64,000 nt of DNA, taken from Lachnospiraceae bacterium. GTDB lineage: Bacteria > Bacillota > Clostridia > Lachnospirales > Lachnospiraceae. This document shows, in pieces, positions 56,129 to 64,000 of the stretch; position 1 is the stretch's first letter, and every line of letters starts with the position of its first letter. Below the pieces are notes generated by a model. That model worked only from the letters and a program-made list of their open reading frames with translations, did not search any database and had not been told where the DNA came from. Both the position numbers and the translations under genes were made by a program. The DNA lies in assembly GCA_029063085.1 (NCBI GenBank), contig JAIDOW010000054.1:1-64000 (forward strand), given 5' to 3'.

Positions 56129-56896
56129 ATGGAGGAAAAAGGAGTAAAAATACGGGGAATTGAAATTGGAAATGGGATGCCTAAAATATGTGTACCTATT
56201 GTTGAAAAAAATAGAGAAAATATATTATTGCAGGCACAATTGGTTTCTAGAGAGTCCCCCGACATTGTCGAATTCAGGGCAGACTGGTATGAAGATATGG
56301 AGAACTGGGAGAAAATGGAAGGTCTGCTGATGGAATTGCGTCAGATTATAGGAAATATAGCATTATTATTTACCGTTCGGACTAAGCGTGAGGGAGGTAA
56401 TGCGGAAATTTCCAGTGGAGATTACAGATGTCTGTGTGAAAGAGTATGTAGGAGTGGTTACATAGATTTAATTGATGTAGAAGCTTATATGGAAGAGGAT
56501 TTGTTACGGCAAATTTGTAAAAATGCCCATGAAATTGGTGTATATGTGGTTGCCAGTAATCATGATTTTGATAAAACACCATCTGAAGAAGAGATTGTGG
56601 AGCGTTTATGTTTTATGGATCAAAATGGGGCAGATATTCCTAAGATAGCAGTTATGCCGCAAAGTGAGGGAGATGTTTTGACATTGCTTTGTGCAACGCA
56701 GAAGTATAAGACAACGGGAGGGATAAAGCCCGTGATTACTATGTCTATGAGCGGGAAAGGTGTAATTAGCCGGCTGGCAGGAGAGATATTTGGTTCAGCG
56801 GTTACATTTGCTTCTATAGGAAAGAGTTCAGCTCCGGGACAGATTCCTATTGATGAGGTGAGAAGAGTACTGGAAGTGATTCACATGTACTGTTAA
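56129..56896 (+). CDS. aroD: Type I 3-dehydroquinate dehydratase
   Basis: A 255-residue shikimate-pathway enzyme with the Schiff-base Lys in IPKIAVMP and the catalytic His in VVASNHDF; further marks are FRADWYE, LLFTVRTKREGG and SRLAGEIFGSAVTFASIG...SAPGQIP. It removes water from 3-dehydroquinate. ATG 56129 is preferred because ATG 56117 lies directly on the GGAG. No other aro gene is adjacent. Confidence 0.92.
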   Translation: MEEKGVKIRGIEIGNGMPKICVPIVEKNRENILLQAQLVSRESPDIVEFRADWYEDMENWEKMEGLLMELRQIIGNIALLFTVRTKREGGNAEISSGDYRCLCERVCRSGYIDLIDVEAYMEEDLLRQICKNAHEIGVYVVASNHDFDKTPSEEEIVERLCFMDQNGADIPKIAVMPQSEGDVLTLLCATQKYKTTGGIKPVITMSMSGKGVISRLAGEIFGSAVTFASIGKSSAPGQIPIDEVRRVLEVIHMYC

Positions 56897-56925
56897 TATG
56901 GGAAGAGGAAACTAGGAGGTTCTGT

Positions 56926-58509
56926 ATGGAAAATGAGGATAAGATTCTTACAGGAAGGAACTTGAATGAGGCAAAAGACAAAGTCAGAGACGAAGAAGTG
57001 GCAAAGGTATTAAGAGATGCACAAGAGCAGCTTAATAAAAAGGTGCAGGAAAAGAATGTCAGGACCGCTGAAGAAAAGAAAGACACGTTAAGAGAATCTG
57101 CTGAGAAAATAAAGAAGGAGCGGGAGAAAGAGGCAAAGCTTGCAAAAGAAAGGGAAGCAAAGGCGAGAGAAGAGGAGAGGCTTGCAAAGGAAAAAGCAGC
57201 AAAAGAGAAGAAAGAAGCAGAGATGCGAGCTGCGAAAGAAAAAGAAGCGAAAGAGAGAGAAGAGGCAAGACTTGCAAAAGAAAGGGAAGCAAAGGCGAGA
57301 GAAGAGGAGAGGCTTGCAAAGGAAAAAGCAGCAAAAGAGAAGAAAGAAGCAGAGATGCGAGTTGCAAAAGAAAGAGCTGCAAAAAAGCCGAAAGTAAAAG
57401 ACGTAAAGAGAACGGAAACAGGGGAAAAATTAGAAAAAAGAGAAGATACTAAGGAAAAATCACTGGATTTAGAAGATAATACATATGTAGATAATAGCTT
57501 AAAGCCAATAGAAGTTGTCAAAGACAAAATTACAATAGGTCATGTTATCGGTACGATATTAGAAGGAATCTGGACTATCGTTAAACTGGCAGTGGTAATT
57601 AGCATTGTTACCGCAGTAGCAGGCTTCTTGCTTTCCAGAAATATGATGATTCGGGGAAGAAACGGAAATCGTCAATGTCTTGCAGGTATGACGGTTTCAG
57701 GGGCTGTCAGTACAAATAAATCTAATGAGGACAGAAAGGTTAAGGACTGGCTGACGAAGGTAAAGAGGGAAAAGCTTACACTGGAAGCAGATGATAAGAG
57801 TATTTTAGTAGCGAGGCAGGTTGTGACGGATGCAGCTAATAACAAATGGGTGGTAATTTTACATGGTTATAATGGTAATATGGAAGATATTTATGATATA
57901 GCCATGCATTATGATGGAGAAGGATATAACATTCTGATGCCGGACTTACGGGGGAACGGTGAAAGTGAAGGCTCTTTTCTTGGTATGGGCTGGCTTGACC
58001 GTTTAGATGTAATTAATTGGATGGATGTTATTTTAGAGACAAATCCTTCTGCGGAAATAGTAATCCATGGAATAGATATGGGAGCTGATACTGCACTTAT
58101 GCTTTCAGGAGAGCCAATTAAAAGCTCTGTCAAGGCGATTGTGGCAGAGGGAGCCTATAACAATGCGTGGGAAGTGACTAAAAAGGAATACAAGACAAGA
58201 TATGAAAAATGGCCGGTATTTCCATTTTTACATATGATAAACCCCGTTATGAAAGTCTGGGCGGGATACAGTCTGAAAGAAGCGGATGCTGTAAAGCAGG
58301 TGAAGAAAACTTCCGTGCCTATTTTGCTGATCCGTGGACAAAATGATACCTATGTGACAGAGGATATGGCAAAGGAACTGGATCAGGCGATTGCTTCCCC
58401 TCATGAGGTACTGACCATTACAACAGGAACACATGAGGATTGCAGATATGCAGAACCGGATACCTATTATAATAAGATTTTTGATTTTATCGGTGGTTAC
58501 ATAAATTGA
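56926..58509 (+). CDS. Coiled-coil, membrane-anchored alpha/beta hydrolase with Asp at the nucleophile position
   Basis: A 527-residue protein. Residues about 20-150 form a highly charged Lys/Glu/Ala coiled coil with an almost exact 44-residue duplication (RLAKEKAAKEKKEAEMR in each). A membrane helix follows (IVKLAVVISIVTAVAGFLLS, about 211-235). The C-terminal part is an alpha/beta hydrolase: VVILHGYNGNMEDIY, LMPDLRGNGESEG and the nucleophile elbow HGIDMGADT, where Asp384 replaces the expected Ser, then RGQNDTYV (Asp) and GTHEDC (His). The fold is intact, so the change is in the active site and not decay. The catalytic domain is probably outside the cell and the coiled coil inside. AGGAGG precedes ATG 56926. 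Confidence 0.85.
   Translation: MENEDKILTGRNLNEAKDKVRDEEVAKVLRDAQEQLNKKVQEKNVRTAEEKKDTLRESAEKIKKEREKEAKLAKEREAKAREEERLAKEKAAKEKKEAEMRAAKEKEAKEREEARLAKEREAKAREEERLAKEKAAKEKKEAEMRVAKERAAKKPKVKDVKRTETGEKLEKREDTKEKSLDLEDNTYVDNSLKPIEVVKDKITIGHVIGTILEGIWTIVKLAVVISIVTAVAGFLLSRNMMIRGRNGNRQCLAGMTVSGAVSTNKSNEDRKVKDWLTKVKREKLTLEADDKSILVARQVVTDAANNKWVVILHGYNGNMEDIYDIAMHYDGEGYNILMPDLRGNGESEGSFLGMGWLDRLDVINWMDVILETNPSAEIVIHGIDMGADTALMLSGEPIKSSVKAIVAEGAYNNAWEVTKKEYKTRYEKWPVFPFLHMINPVMKVWAGYSLKEADAVKQVKKTSVPILLIRGQNDTYVTEDMAKELDQAIASPHEVLTITTGTHEDCRYAEPDTYYNKIFDFIGGYIN
57139..57361 (+). repeat. Perfect 91-base direct repeat inside the coiled coil
   Basis: Bases 57139-57229 and 57271-57361 appear identical, with a period of 132 bases (44 codons). 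The in-frame duplication is recent, or recombination keeps the copies alike. Confidence 0.85.
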
Positions 58510-58551
58510 TGATAAGGTGATACTTAGTAATCATGAACGGAAGAGGAAAAA

Positions 58552-59766
58552 ATGAGCCAAAGAAAATATTATGATTTATCAAAGGAATTACAGGAAAGAA
58601 TTTTAGAGGATCGGAAAAAGGGATATCAGAATCCATACCGTACAAGGGATGAGGATGCAATTCGCAGAAAGCAGGACTGGGACCGGAATAAGCTGCTGAG
58701 ACCGGCATATATCAGAGATTGTGAGAAAATTATGCATACGCCATATTATAACCGGTATGCGGATAAAACTCAGGTTTTTTCTTTTTATAAAAATGATGAT
58801 ATTACAAGACGTGCATTACATGTTCAGCTGGTTTCGAGGATTGCCAGAAATATTGGCTTGTTACTGGGCTTAAATGTGGATTTGATCGAAGCGATTGCGC
58901 TTGGACATGATATTGGTCATACGCCGTTTGGTCATGCAGGAGAACGATATTTGAATGAGTGCCTGAAGGAACATACAGGAAAATATTTTAATCATAATGT
59001 TCATAGTGTCCGGGTTTTGGATGGGATTTTAAACCGGAATGTCAGTCTACAGACATTGGATGGAATTCTCTGCCATAATGGGGAGTTTGCCATGCAGGAA
59101 TACCGGCCGGCAGGAATGGGAGATTTCTCGGATTTTGAGAAAAAGTATAAGGAATGTTATGTAGACGAACAGGCAATTGGAAAGCTGGTGCCCTATACAT
59201 TAGAAGCATGTGTGGTTCGGATTTGCGATATGATTGCATATTTGGGGAAAGACAGACAGGATGCCAAACGGGCGAATCTGATTGAGGATGATAGTATTTT
59301 CGACGAACAGGCATTTGGGAAAAGCAATCCTGAGATTATTAATAATCTGATTGTAAATATTGTGGAGAACAGCTACGGAAGAGATTGTATCGTAATGGAT
59401 GATGAATATTACAGGGCGATTAAGGCAACAAAGAAAGAGAACTACCAGAAAATTTATTTTAATGAAGCAGTGGAAAAGACTTATAAAAACAGTATTCGCC
59501 CGATGTTTCATTTAATGTATGAAAGGCTTCTGAAGGATCTGCAATCAGGGGATCAAAATACGATTATTTATAAGCATCACATTCATTTTGTGAAAGAAAA
59601 TACAGCAACCTATGGAAATGAGGGTTATTTGGAGTTGACAGAGCCTGATCAGATTGTGGTGGATTTTATGGCCAGCATGACGGATGATTATTTTGTGGAT
59701 TTATTTACGTATCTGTTTCCAGATAGTAAACATGAGATTAAATATATCTCTTATTTTGAAGAGTGA
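58552..59766 (+). CDS. dgt: dGTPase-like HD-domain triphosphohydrolase
   Basis: A 404-residue HD-domain enzyme: TRRALHVQLVSRIARNIG, ALGHDIGHTPFGHAGE (HD metal site), then NHNVHSVRVLDGI, and the Asp of RICDMIAYLGKD. It splits dGTP (and perhaps other dNTPs) to the nucleoside and triphosphate. The gene begins 42 bases after the hydrolase gene. Confidence 0.9.
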   Translation: MSQRKYYDLSKELQERILEDRKKGYQNPYRTRDEDAIRRKQDWDRNKLLRPAYIRDCEKIMHTPYYNRYADKTQVFSFYKNDDITRRALHVQLVSRIARNIGLLLGLNVDLIEAIALGHDIGHTPFGHAGERYLNECLKEHTGKYFNHNVHSVRVLDGILNRNVSLQTLDGILCHNGEFAMQEYRPAGMGDFSDFEKKYKECYVDEQAIGKLVPYTLEACVVRICDMIAYLGKDRQDAKRANLIEDDSIFDEQAFGKSNPEIINNLIVNIVENSYGRDCIVMDDEYYRAIKATKKENYQKIYFNEAVEKTYKNSIRPMFHLMYERLLKDLQSGDQNTIIYKHHIHFVKENTATYGNEGYLELTEPDQIVVDFMASMTDDYFVDLFTYLFPDSKHEIKYISYFEE

Positions 59767-59933
59767 TAAGGTAGTTTGCGTCGCAATGGCACGTGAGTAG
59801 ATAGGCGGGTAAGCAGGCAATCAATTTGTGCAAATAACGAACTGAACGTGGGTGTTTGCATGTACATTTGGTGATTATCGCAACAAACAGAGTTTGCAAA
59901 GTAAAATTGGTTACAAGGGTGGAGGTGCAGGAG

Positions 59934-60479
59934 ATGAAATATATTCATCATTATAATTCACCTATCGGGGGAATTACTCTTGCAAGTGATGGAAAAGCAT
60001 TGATCGGATTATGGTTTGATGGGCAAAAATATTTTGGAACAACGCTTATAGGGGAATATCAGTTAAAGAATCTGCCGGTTTTTGAACAGGCAGATGAATG
60101 GCTGGACATTTACTTTAGCGGAAAGGAACCTGATTTTATGCCATTATTATCTATGGAAACAACCCCTTTCCGTAAAGCTGTTTGGGAAATCATGCTTAAA
60201 ATTCCCTTTGGTGAGACAATGACTTACAAGGAAATAGCCAATGAAATTGCAAAGCAAAGAGGGCAGGGGCATATGTCTGCCCAGGCAGTTGGAGGCGCAG
60301 TTGGTCATAATGCCATATCTTTGATGATACCATGCCACAGAGTGGTTGGAACGAAAGGGAATCTGACAGGATATGCAGGTGGTATCGATAAAAAGCTTTG
60401 GCTTCTTGAGATGGAGAAAGCGAATATGACAGCTTTTTTGTTCCCGCAAAAGGAACAGCATTATAGTAATTGGAAATAG
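59934..60479 (+). CDS. ogt: Methylated-DNA-protein-cysteine methyltransferase
   Basis: A 181-residue protein with the alkyl acceptor in MIPCHRVVG and the helix-turn-helix region (FRKAVWEIMLKIPFGETMTY, AVGGAVGHN). It repairs O6-methylguanine by taking the methyl group onto its Cys. ATG 59934 has GGAGGTGCAGGAG upstream. The stop overlaps a possible upstream start of the ACT gene. Confidence 0.93.
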   Translation: MKYIHHYNSPIGGITLASDGKALIGLWFDGQKYFGTTLIGEYQLKNLPVFEQADEWLDIYFSGKEPDFMPLLSMETTPFRKAVWEIMLKIPFGETMTYKEIANEIAKQRGQGHMSAQAVGGAVGHNAISLMIPCHRVVGTKGNLTGYAGGIDKKLWLLEMEKANMTAFLFPQKEQHYSNWK

Positions 60480-60523
60480 AACAGTTTAATAATATTTATA
60501 ATAATCAAAGAATGAGTGTATTT

Positions 60524-60889
60524 ATGAAATTAAAGAGACTGGATTATCATTTTAGTATTTGCAAAGTGAAAGATTTTTCAGAAATTGATTTAGAATCGGA
60601 ATATTGTTTCATAGGGAAAACGGACGAAGAAAAATCTGTGGTATGTATTACCGAAAAATGTCCGGTTAATGTAATAGAACGAGAGGACGGATGGAATGCC
60701 TTTCGGATACAAGGAACTCTGGATTTTTCATTGATTGGTATTTTGTCAAAGATAGCTTTGCTGCTTGCAGAAAATGAAATAGGAATATTTGCAGTTTCAA
60801 CGTTTAATACCGATTATATACTGACAAAAAACGAGGACTATGAAAAAGCTTTGCAGGTGCTTTCTGAGGCAGGCTATCAAATCATATAA
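60524..60889 (+). CDS. ACT-domain protein (CASTOR-like)
   Basis: A 121-residue protein with two ACT-like halves; the second is clear (ILSKIALLLAENEIGIFAVS, then TDYILTKNEDYEKALQVLSEAGY). Such proteins bind amino acids and are thought to sense them. MKLKRL at ATG 60524 is the likely start; no strong ribosome binding site is seen, and ATG 60512 is an alternative. It follows ogt by 44 bases. Confidence 0.75.
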   Translation: MKLKRLDYHFSICKVKDFSEIDLESEYCFIGKTDEEKSVVCITEKCPVNVIEREDGWNAFRIQGTLDFSLIGILSKIALLLAENEIGIFAVSTFNTDYILTKNEDYEKALQVLSEAGYQII

Positions 60890-60890
60890 A

Positions 60891-61167
60891 GAAAATTCTT
60901 GTTTATCTTACGAAGGGGGACGCTTCCATGGCGGGTGAGGGCGGACGCAGGAATCTATGGATATAGGGTTCTACGAAAGACACGTTTGCACTCAATATTC
61001 CAACGTAACGGTACATAAGAGGCTATCCTGCAAGCAGGCTACCCTCTAAGTACCGACGTTTCCACAAGGTCTTTCTTAAGAACCCTATATCCATAGATTC
61101 CTGCTGGTCGGTGATACAATACAGGTGCCATGGAAGCTGTTACTTGGCAGAATGAACAAGAATTTCT
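60891..61167. repeat. Large hairpin element A
   Basis: Nested perfect arms: AATTCTTGTT (60894) with AACAAGAATT (61155-61164), GCTTCCATGGC (60922-60932) with GCCATGGAAGC (61127-61137), and a 25-base arm at 60948-60972 with 61079-61103. Inside, GAAAGAC/GTCTTTC, AACGT/ACGTT, CGGTAC/GTACCG, AGAGG/CCTCT and CCTG/CAGG close to the tip. No protein-coding potential. See findings. Confidence 0.85.
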
Positions 61168-61317
61168 GCCCTGCGGGCGGCACAGCTGGTACTATTGTGA
61201 CCGGTTAGCTATTGGACTTTAAAATATTATTTATTACCATCCGGTAAGAAAAGCAATATTGGATACGAGACTACCTTCCACCCAGAACAAATATCCCCTA
61301 CCCCGCCGGAGGCAAAT

Positions 61318-61588
61318 AAATTCTTGTGTTGATTCTACCAGTAAACAGCTTTCAACATGAGTCTTTGAAGAGTCTAAGCTGTGGAGAAATACTTGCTGTT
61401 TCTCGGTAGGACTTTCGCACCCATCGGTACTTAACGATTGGATGTCGCAGACGTCCAAGAGTTTAGTACCGCTATGTGTGCGAAGGAGCGAAAGCGGGGA
61501 CGAACGAGAACAGCAAGTATTTCTCCACAGCGAACCCCACCAACCCCTCATGTTGAAAGCGTCCCTAGTAAGCCAAACAAGAATTTTC
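61318..61588. repeat. Large hairpin element B
   Basis: Same design as element A: AAATTCTTGT (61318-61327) with ACAAGAATTT (61577-61586), a 14-base arm at 61348-61361 with 61547-61560, and a 23-base arm at 61378-61400 with 61509-61531. Inside: TTCGCAC/GTGCGAA, CGGTAC/GTACCG and TTGGATGTC/GACGTCCAA. The spacer between A and B (61168-61317) holds no gene and no clear signal. Confidence 0.85.
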
Positions 61589-61655
61589 CAAAGTTGTTTC
61601 TTTTGGGGTCCTGTGATATGATAAAAAAGAGATTACTTAAGATTAGGAGAGAAGA

Positions 61656-62813
61656 ATGAATAAGAAAGAGATTAATGAAATAAAGAAACAGTTTACTCCG
61701 GAGAATTGTACGATTACAAGAATCTGTGGTTGTTATGTAGATGGAGATAAAAATAAGAAAACAGAACTGGCACAGACTTTTCTTACGTTAACGGAAGAGG
61801 AAAATTTTAAATATTTTACGATATTTAAGTCAACATTATCCGGTACATTGGGAAAAAATCTGTTGAATATGGAGTTTCCGGCTGTACAGGAGCAGGATGG
61901 CGGAACACAGGAATTTTTAATGAAGCTTAAGAATTCAAAATTGGAAGAGAATGCATTAGTAGAGGAATTTTATAATAAAGTCATTGATACATATCAGTAT
62001 GGAGAGAATTATTATATCATTCTGGTATATGGAGTGTATGATGTGCCAGGGCAGACTTTAGATGGAATAGAAAATGATGATGCGTCTGATTATGTATATG
62101 ACTACCTGCTCTGCAGTATCTGTCCTGTGAAATTGACAGATGCCGGATTATGTTATAATGAAAAGACAAATCATATAGAGAGCCGTATCAGGGATTGGGT
62201 GGTATCTGCTCCGGTACATGGATTCTTATTTCCTGCATTTAATGACCGTATGACAGATATACACGGACTTTTATATTACACGAAAAATTCGGAGTTAATG
62301 CAGGAGGATTTTATAGACCGGACATTGGGCTGTGGTGCCCCATTGTCTTTTAAGGCACAGCAGGAGACATTTCAGGACATTATTGAGAATACATTAGGGG
62401 AACAGTGTGATTTTGAAACAGTAAAAACAATACATGAGAATCTTAATGAATATGTGGAAGTGAGAAAGGATGCACCGGAACCACCGGAACTGGACAAGCT
62501 GGATATGAAAAAGCTTTTAGAGGACAGCGGAGTAAAAGCTGAGGCTATAGAGAGTTTTGAAACGGCTTTTGACAGTATTGTATGCAATGAGGAAAAACCA
62601 AAGTTTTCTGCTGCAACGGTTGCGAGCACCAGAAGCTTTGATATTAAGATGCCGGATGTAGTGATTAAGGTAAAACCTGAACGGACCGATTTGGTAGAAA
62701 CCAGATATATTGATGGCAGACAATATATTATGATTGAAGTGAATGACAGCGTGGAGGTAAATGGAATTAATGTACGCAATGTAAACATGGATACCGGGGA
62801 GATAATGGAGTAA
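61656..62813 (+). CDS. DUF4317 family protein
   Basis: A 385-residue protein of the DUF4317 family (MNKKEINEIKKQFTPENCTI, GCYVDGDKNKK, then IGCGAPLSFKAQQETF-like centre). Function unknown; the family is typical of Lachnospiraceae. AGGAGAGAAG precedes ATG 61656. The leader directly follows hairpin element B. Confidence 0.85.
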   Translation: MNKKEINEIKKQFTPENCTITRICGCYVDGDKNKKTELAQTFLTLTEEENFKYFTIFKSTLSGTLGKNLLNMEFPAVQEQDGGTQEFLMKLKNSKLEENALVEEFYNKVIDTYQYGENYYIILVYGVYDVPGQTLDGIENDDASDYVYDYLLCSICPVKLTDAGLCYNEKTNHIESRIRDWVVSAPVHGFLFPAFNDRMTDIHGLLYYTKNSELMQEDFIDRTLGCGAPLSFKAQQETFQDIIENTLGEQCDFETVKTIHENLNEYVEVRKDAPEPPELDKLDMKKLLEDSGVKAEAIESFETAFDSIVCNEEKPKFSAATVASTRSFDIKMPDVVIKVKPERTDLVETRYIDGRQYIMIEVNDSVEVNGINVRNVNMDTGEIME

Positions 62814-62947
62814 GGATGTACGATAATGACAGGTAAGCTATGATCAGTTAAATACATAAATGGCGAAAAAATGACTGTTAAGAGACAGAGCAAAGGCAGA
62901 AAACGGTTTTCAGAACAGGAAAACAATATATAAGGAATGACAGGAAA

Positions 62948-63700
62948 ATGGAAGTAGAAGGTGGAAAAGAACATAATAGAATGGAAAATGTGGCAATGGA
63001 TGCATCTGTGCTTCCAGAAGAGGATTTTTTATCCCGTACCAGAAGCCTGATTGGGACAGAAGGAATCAATGCACTAAAAGGGGCAAAGATTCTGGTATTT
63101 GGAGTCGGAGGCGTCGGTGGACATACAATAGAGGCATTAGTCAGAAGCGGTGTAGGCAGGGTGGATATCTGCGATAAAGATGTAGTAAGTGAAAGCAACT
63201 GTAACCGCCAGATTATTGCTGTCAGAGAATCAGTGGGGATGTCAAAGGTAGACGTTATGAAACAGCGCGCACTGTCCATCAATCCTGATATTATAATGAA
63301 TACGTTTCAGTGTTTTTATCTTCCGGAAACAGCAGGTGTTTTTGATTTTTCCGGGTATGATTATATTGTGGATGCCATTGACAATGTGACGGCGAAGATC
63401 AGTCTGATTGAACAGGCAAAGGCAGCAGCGACAAAAGTTATTTCCTGTATGGGAACCGGAAATAAACTCCATCCGGAATTATTTAGGATTGCGGATATTG
63501 AGAAAACATCTGTGTGCCCGCTGGCGAAGGTTATGCGGAAAGAACTGAAAAAACGGGGAATTCATAATGTGAAGGTATTATACTCTGAGGAAGAACCGGT
63601 AGTAAAGCAGAGAATTCCGGCAAGTATTGCATTTGTTCCGACAGTAGCCGGTCTGATGATTGCCGGAGAAGTGATTCGGGATATAATCGGACAAAACTAG
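62948..63700 (+). CDS. tcdA: tRNA threonylcarbamoyladenosine dehydratase (ThiF/MoeB fold)
   Basis: A 250-residue protein of the E1-like family: VFGVGGVGGHTIEALVRSG (nucleotide site), ESNCNRQ (Arg), DAIDNVTAKISL. TcdA cyclises the t6A modification of tRNA (ct6A) with ATP. ATG 62948 is used; ATG 62981 is an alternative start. Confidence 0.88.
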   Translation: MEVEGGKEHNRMENVAMDASVLPEEDFLSRTRSLIGTEGINALKGAKILVFGVGGVGGHTIEALVRSGVGRVDICDKDVVSESNCNRQIIAVRESVGMSKVDVMKQRALSINPDIIMNTFQCFYLPETAGVFDFSGYDYIVDAIDNVTAKISLIEQAKAAATKVISCMGTGNKLHPELFRIADIEKTSVCPLAKVMRKELKKRGIHNVKVLYSEEEPVVKQRIPASIAFVPTVAGLMIAGEVIRDIIGQN

Positions 63701-63790
63701 ACTGCCAGGATATATGATTATGATTTTGTGATGAATATAGAAATTATAATAGTTAGATAGAATATGAAATGATTGAAAGAGGTAATAGAT

Positions 63791-64000
63791 ATGTATAAAC
63801 AGGTATCAAAGCTAATCGTTTACAGGGATTTGGGTGAAGATAGTATTTTAAAGCAGCTAGCAGGCATTTTTGAAGATTTTGACTGGTATAAGGATAATGT
63901 TCTTGGCAGTTCATCTGCATTTAGTGCATCAAAGCTGGAGGAAATGAAGGATAAGAAGCATATCAGCAGGGAAAGCCTGATTACCCGTATTTATGGTGAA
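63791..64000 (+). CDS. Partial gene, possibly DUF815-type ATPase
   Basis: From ATG 63791 (GAAAGAGG 8 bases upstream) an open frame runs to the end of the window. It begins MYKQVSKLIVYRDLGEDSIL and continues with an acidic helical part (IFEDFDWYKDN). The start recalls DUF815 ATP-binding proteins, but the ATPase motifs lie outside the window. Confidence 0.45.
   Translation, partial: MYKQVSKLIVYRDLGEDSILKQLAGIFEDFDWYKDNVLGSSSAFSASKLEEMKDKKHISRESLITRIYGE

Noticed and set aside
56847..57527. 226-codon minus-strand frame, rich in Ser and Phe
   Set aside because: It is the mirror image of the Lys/Glu-rich coiled-coil repeat.
61234..61659. Frames of 105 (minus) and 73 codons (plus) across hairpin element B
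   Set aside because: They result from the palindromic sequence and lack ribosome binding sites and protein-like composition.

Overview
The window looks like chromosomal DNA from an anaerobic, probably spore-forming Lachnospiraceae-type member of the Clostridia (Bacillota). Supporting signs are the AT-rich intergenic DNA, strong AGGAGG-type ribosome binding sites, a ferredoxin-dependent 2-oxoacid oxidoreductase with rubredoxin, a FeoA-FeoA-FeoB-Cys-rich iron operon, a TIGR03915/TIGR03916 radical-SAM pair, Csp-like S8 peptidase, and families I associate with this group (DUF3793, DUF3877, DUF4317, DUF4474). The species cannot be told from the sequence alone. I see no phage, no intact insertion sequence and no CRISPR array.

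Layout. 1-1190: decayed DNA with a broken Uma2 nuclease gene and inverted repeats. 1.2-12.4 kb: an unknown membrane-anchored protein, a DUF2156 protein, an ABC exporter with a lytic transglycosylase (minus strand), a lone carboxyltransferase, a tiny Gly/Cys-rich membrane protein, an S1-domain protein, an NlpC/P60-like secreted peptidase and an S8 peptidase. 12.4-17 kb: two leader-controlled units, a glucose-type PTS permease with antiterminator target and its BglG-family antiterminator, then a probable Mn2+ riboswitch in front of a CaCA-family cation antiporter. 17-24 kb: TrpB-like enzyme, a polar amino-acid ABC transporter whose binding domain appears circularly permuted, small stress and ferritin-like proteins, metallophosphoesterase and DUF4474. 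24-31.8 kb: two-polypeptide (gamma-delta plus alpha-beta) 2-oxoacid oxidoreductase with rubredoxin, an N-terminally extended RsmH paralogue, lipase-like protein, phosphotransacetylase. 31.8-36 kb: DtxR-type regulator divergent from the feo operon, then a GlsB-type protein. 36-43 kb: enolase, small membrane protein, DUF3793, nitroreductase, DUF3877, radical-SAM repair pair, two small ORFs. 43-46 kb: a structured leader and a TetM-like GTPase fused to a Rae1/YacP-type NYN nuclease. 46-52 kb: Maf, then a MoxR/DUF58/membrane-protein operon divergent from a transglutaminase and a HAAS-domain protein. 52-53 kb: seven tRNAs. 53-64 kb: GH3 glycosidase, AroD, a coiled-coil alpha/beta-hydrolase with Asp at the nucleophile position, dGTPase, Ogt, an ACT protein, two large adjacent hairpin elements, DUF4317, TcdA and the start of a gene that runs off the window.

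The observations I rank highest are the paired ~270-nt cruciform-like elements at 60.9-61.6 kb, the TetM-like/NYN fusion with its structured leader, the permuted ABC binding domain, and a 94-nt structured intergenic repeat present twice (36.2 and 53.0 kb), each time directly after a terminator. All family assignments are from reading motifs; no database search was run.
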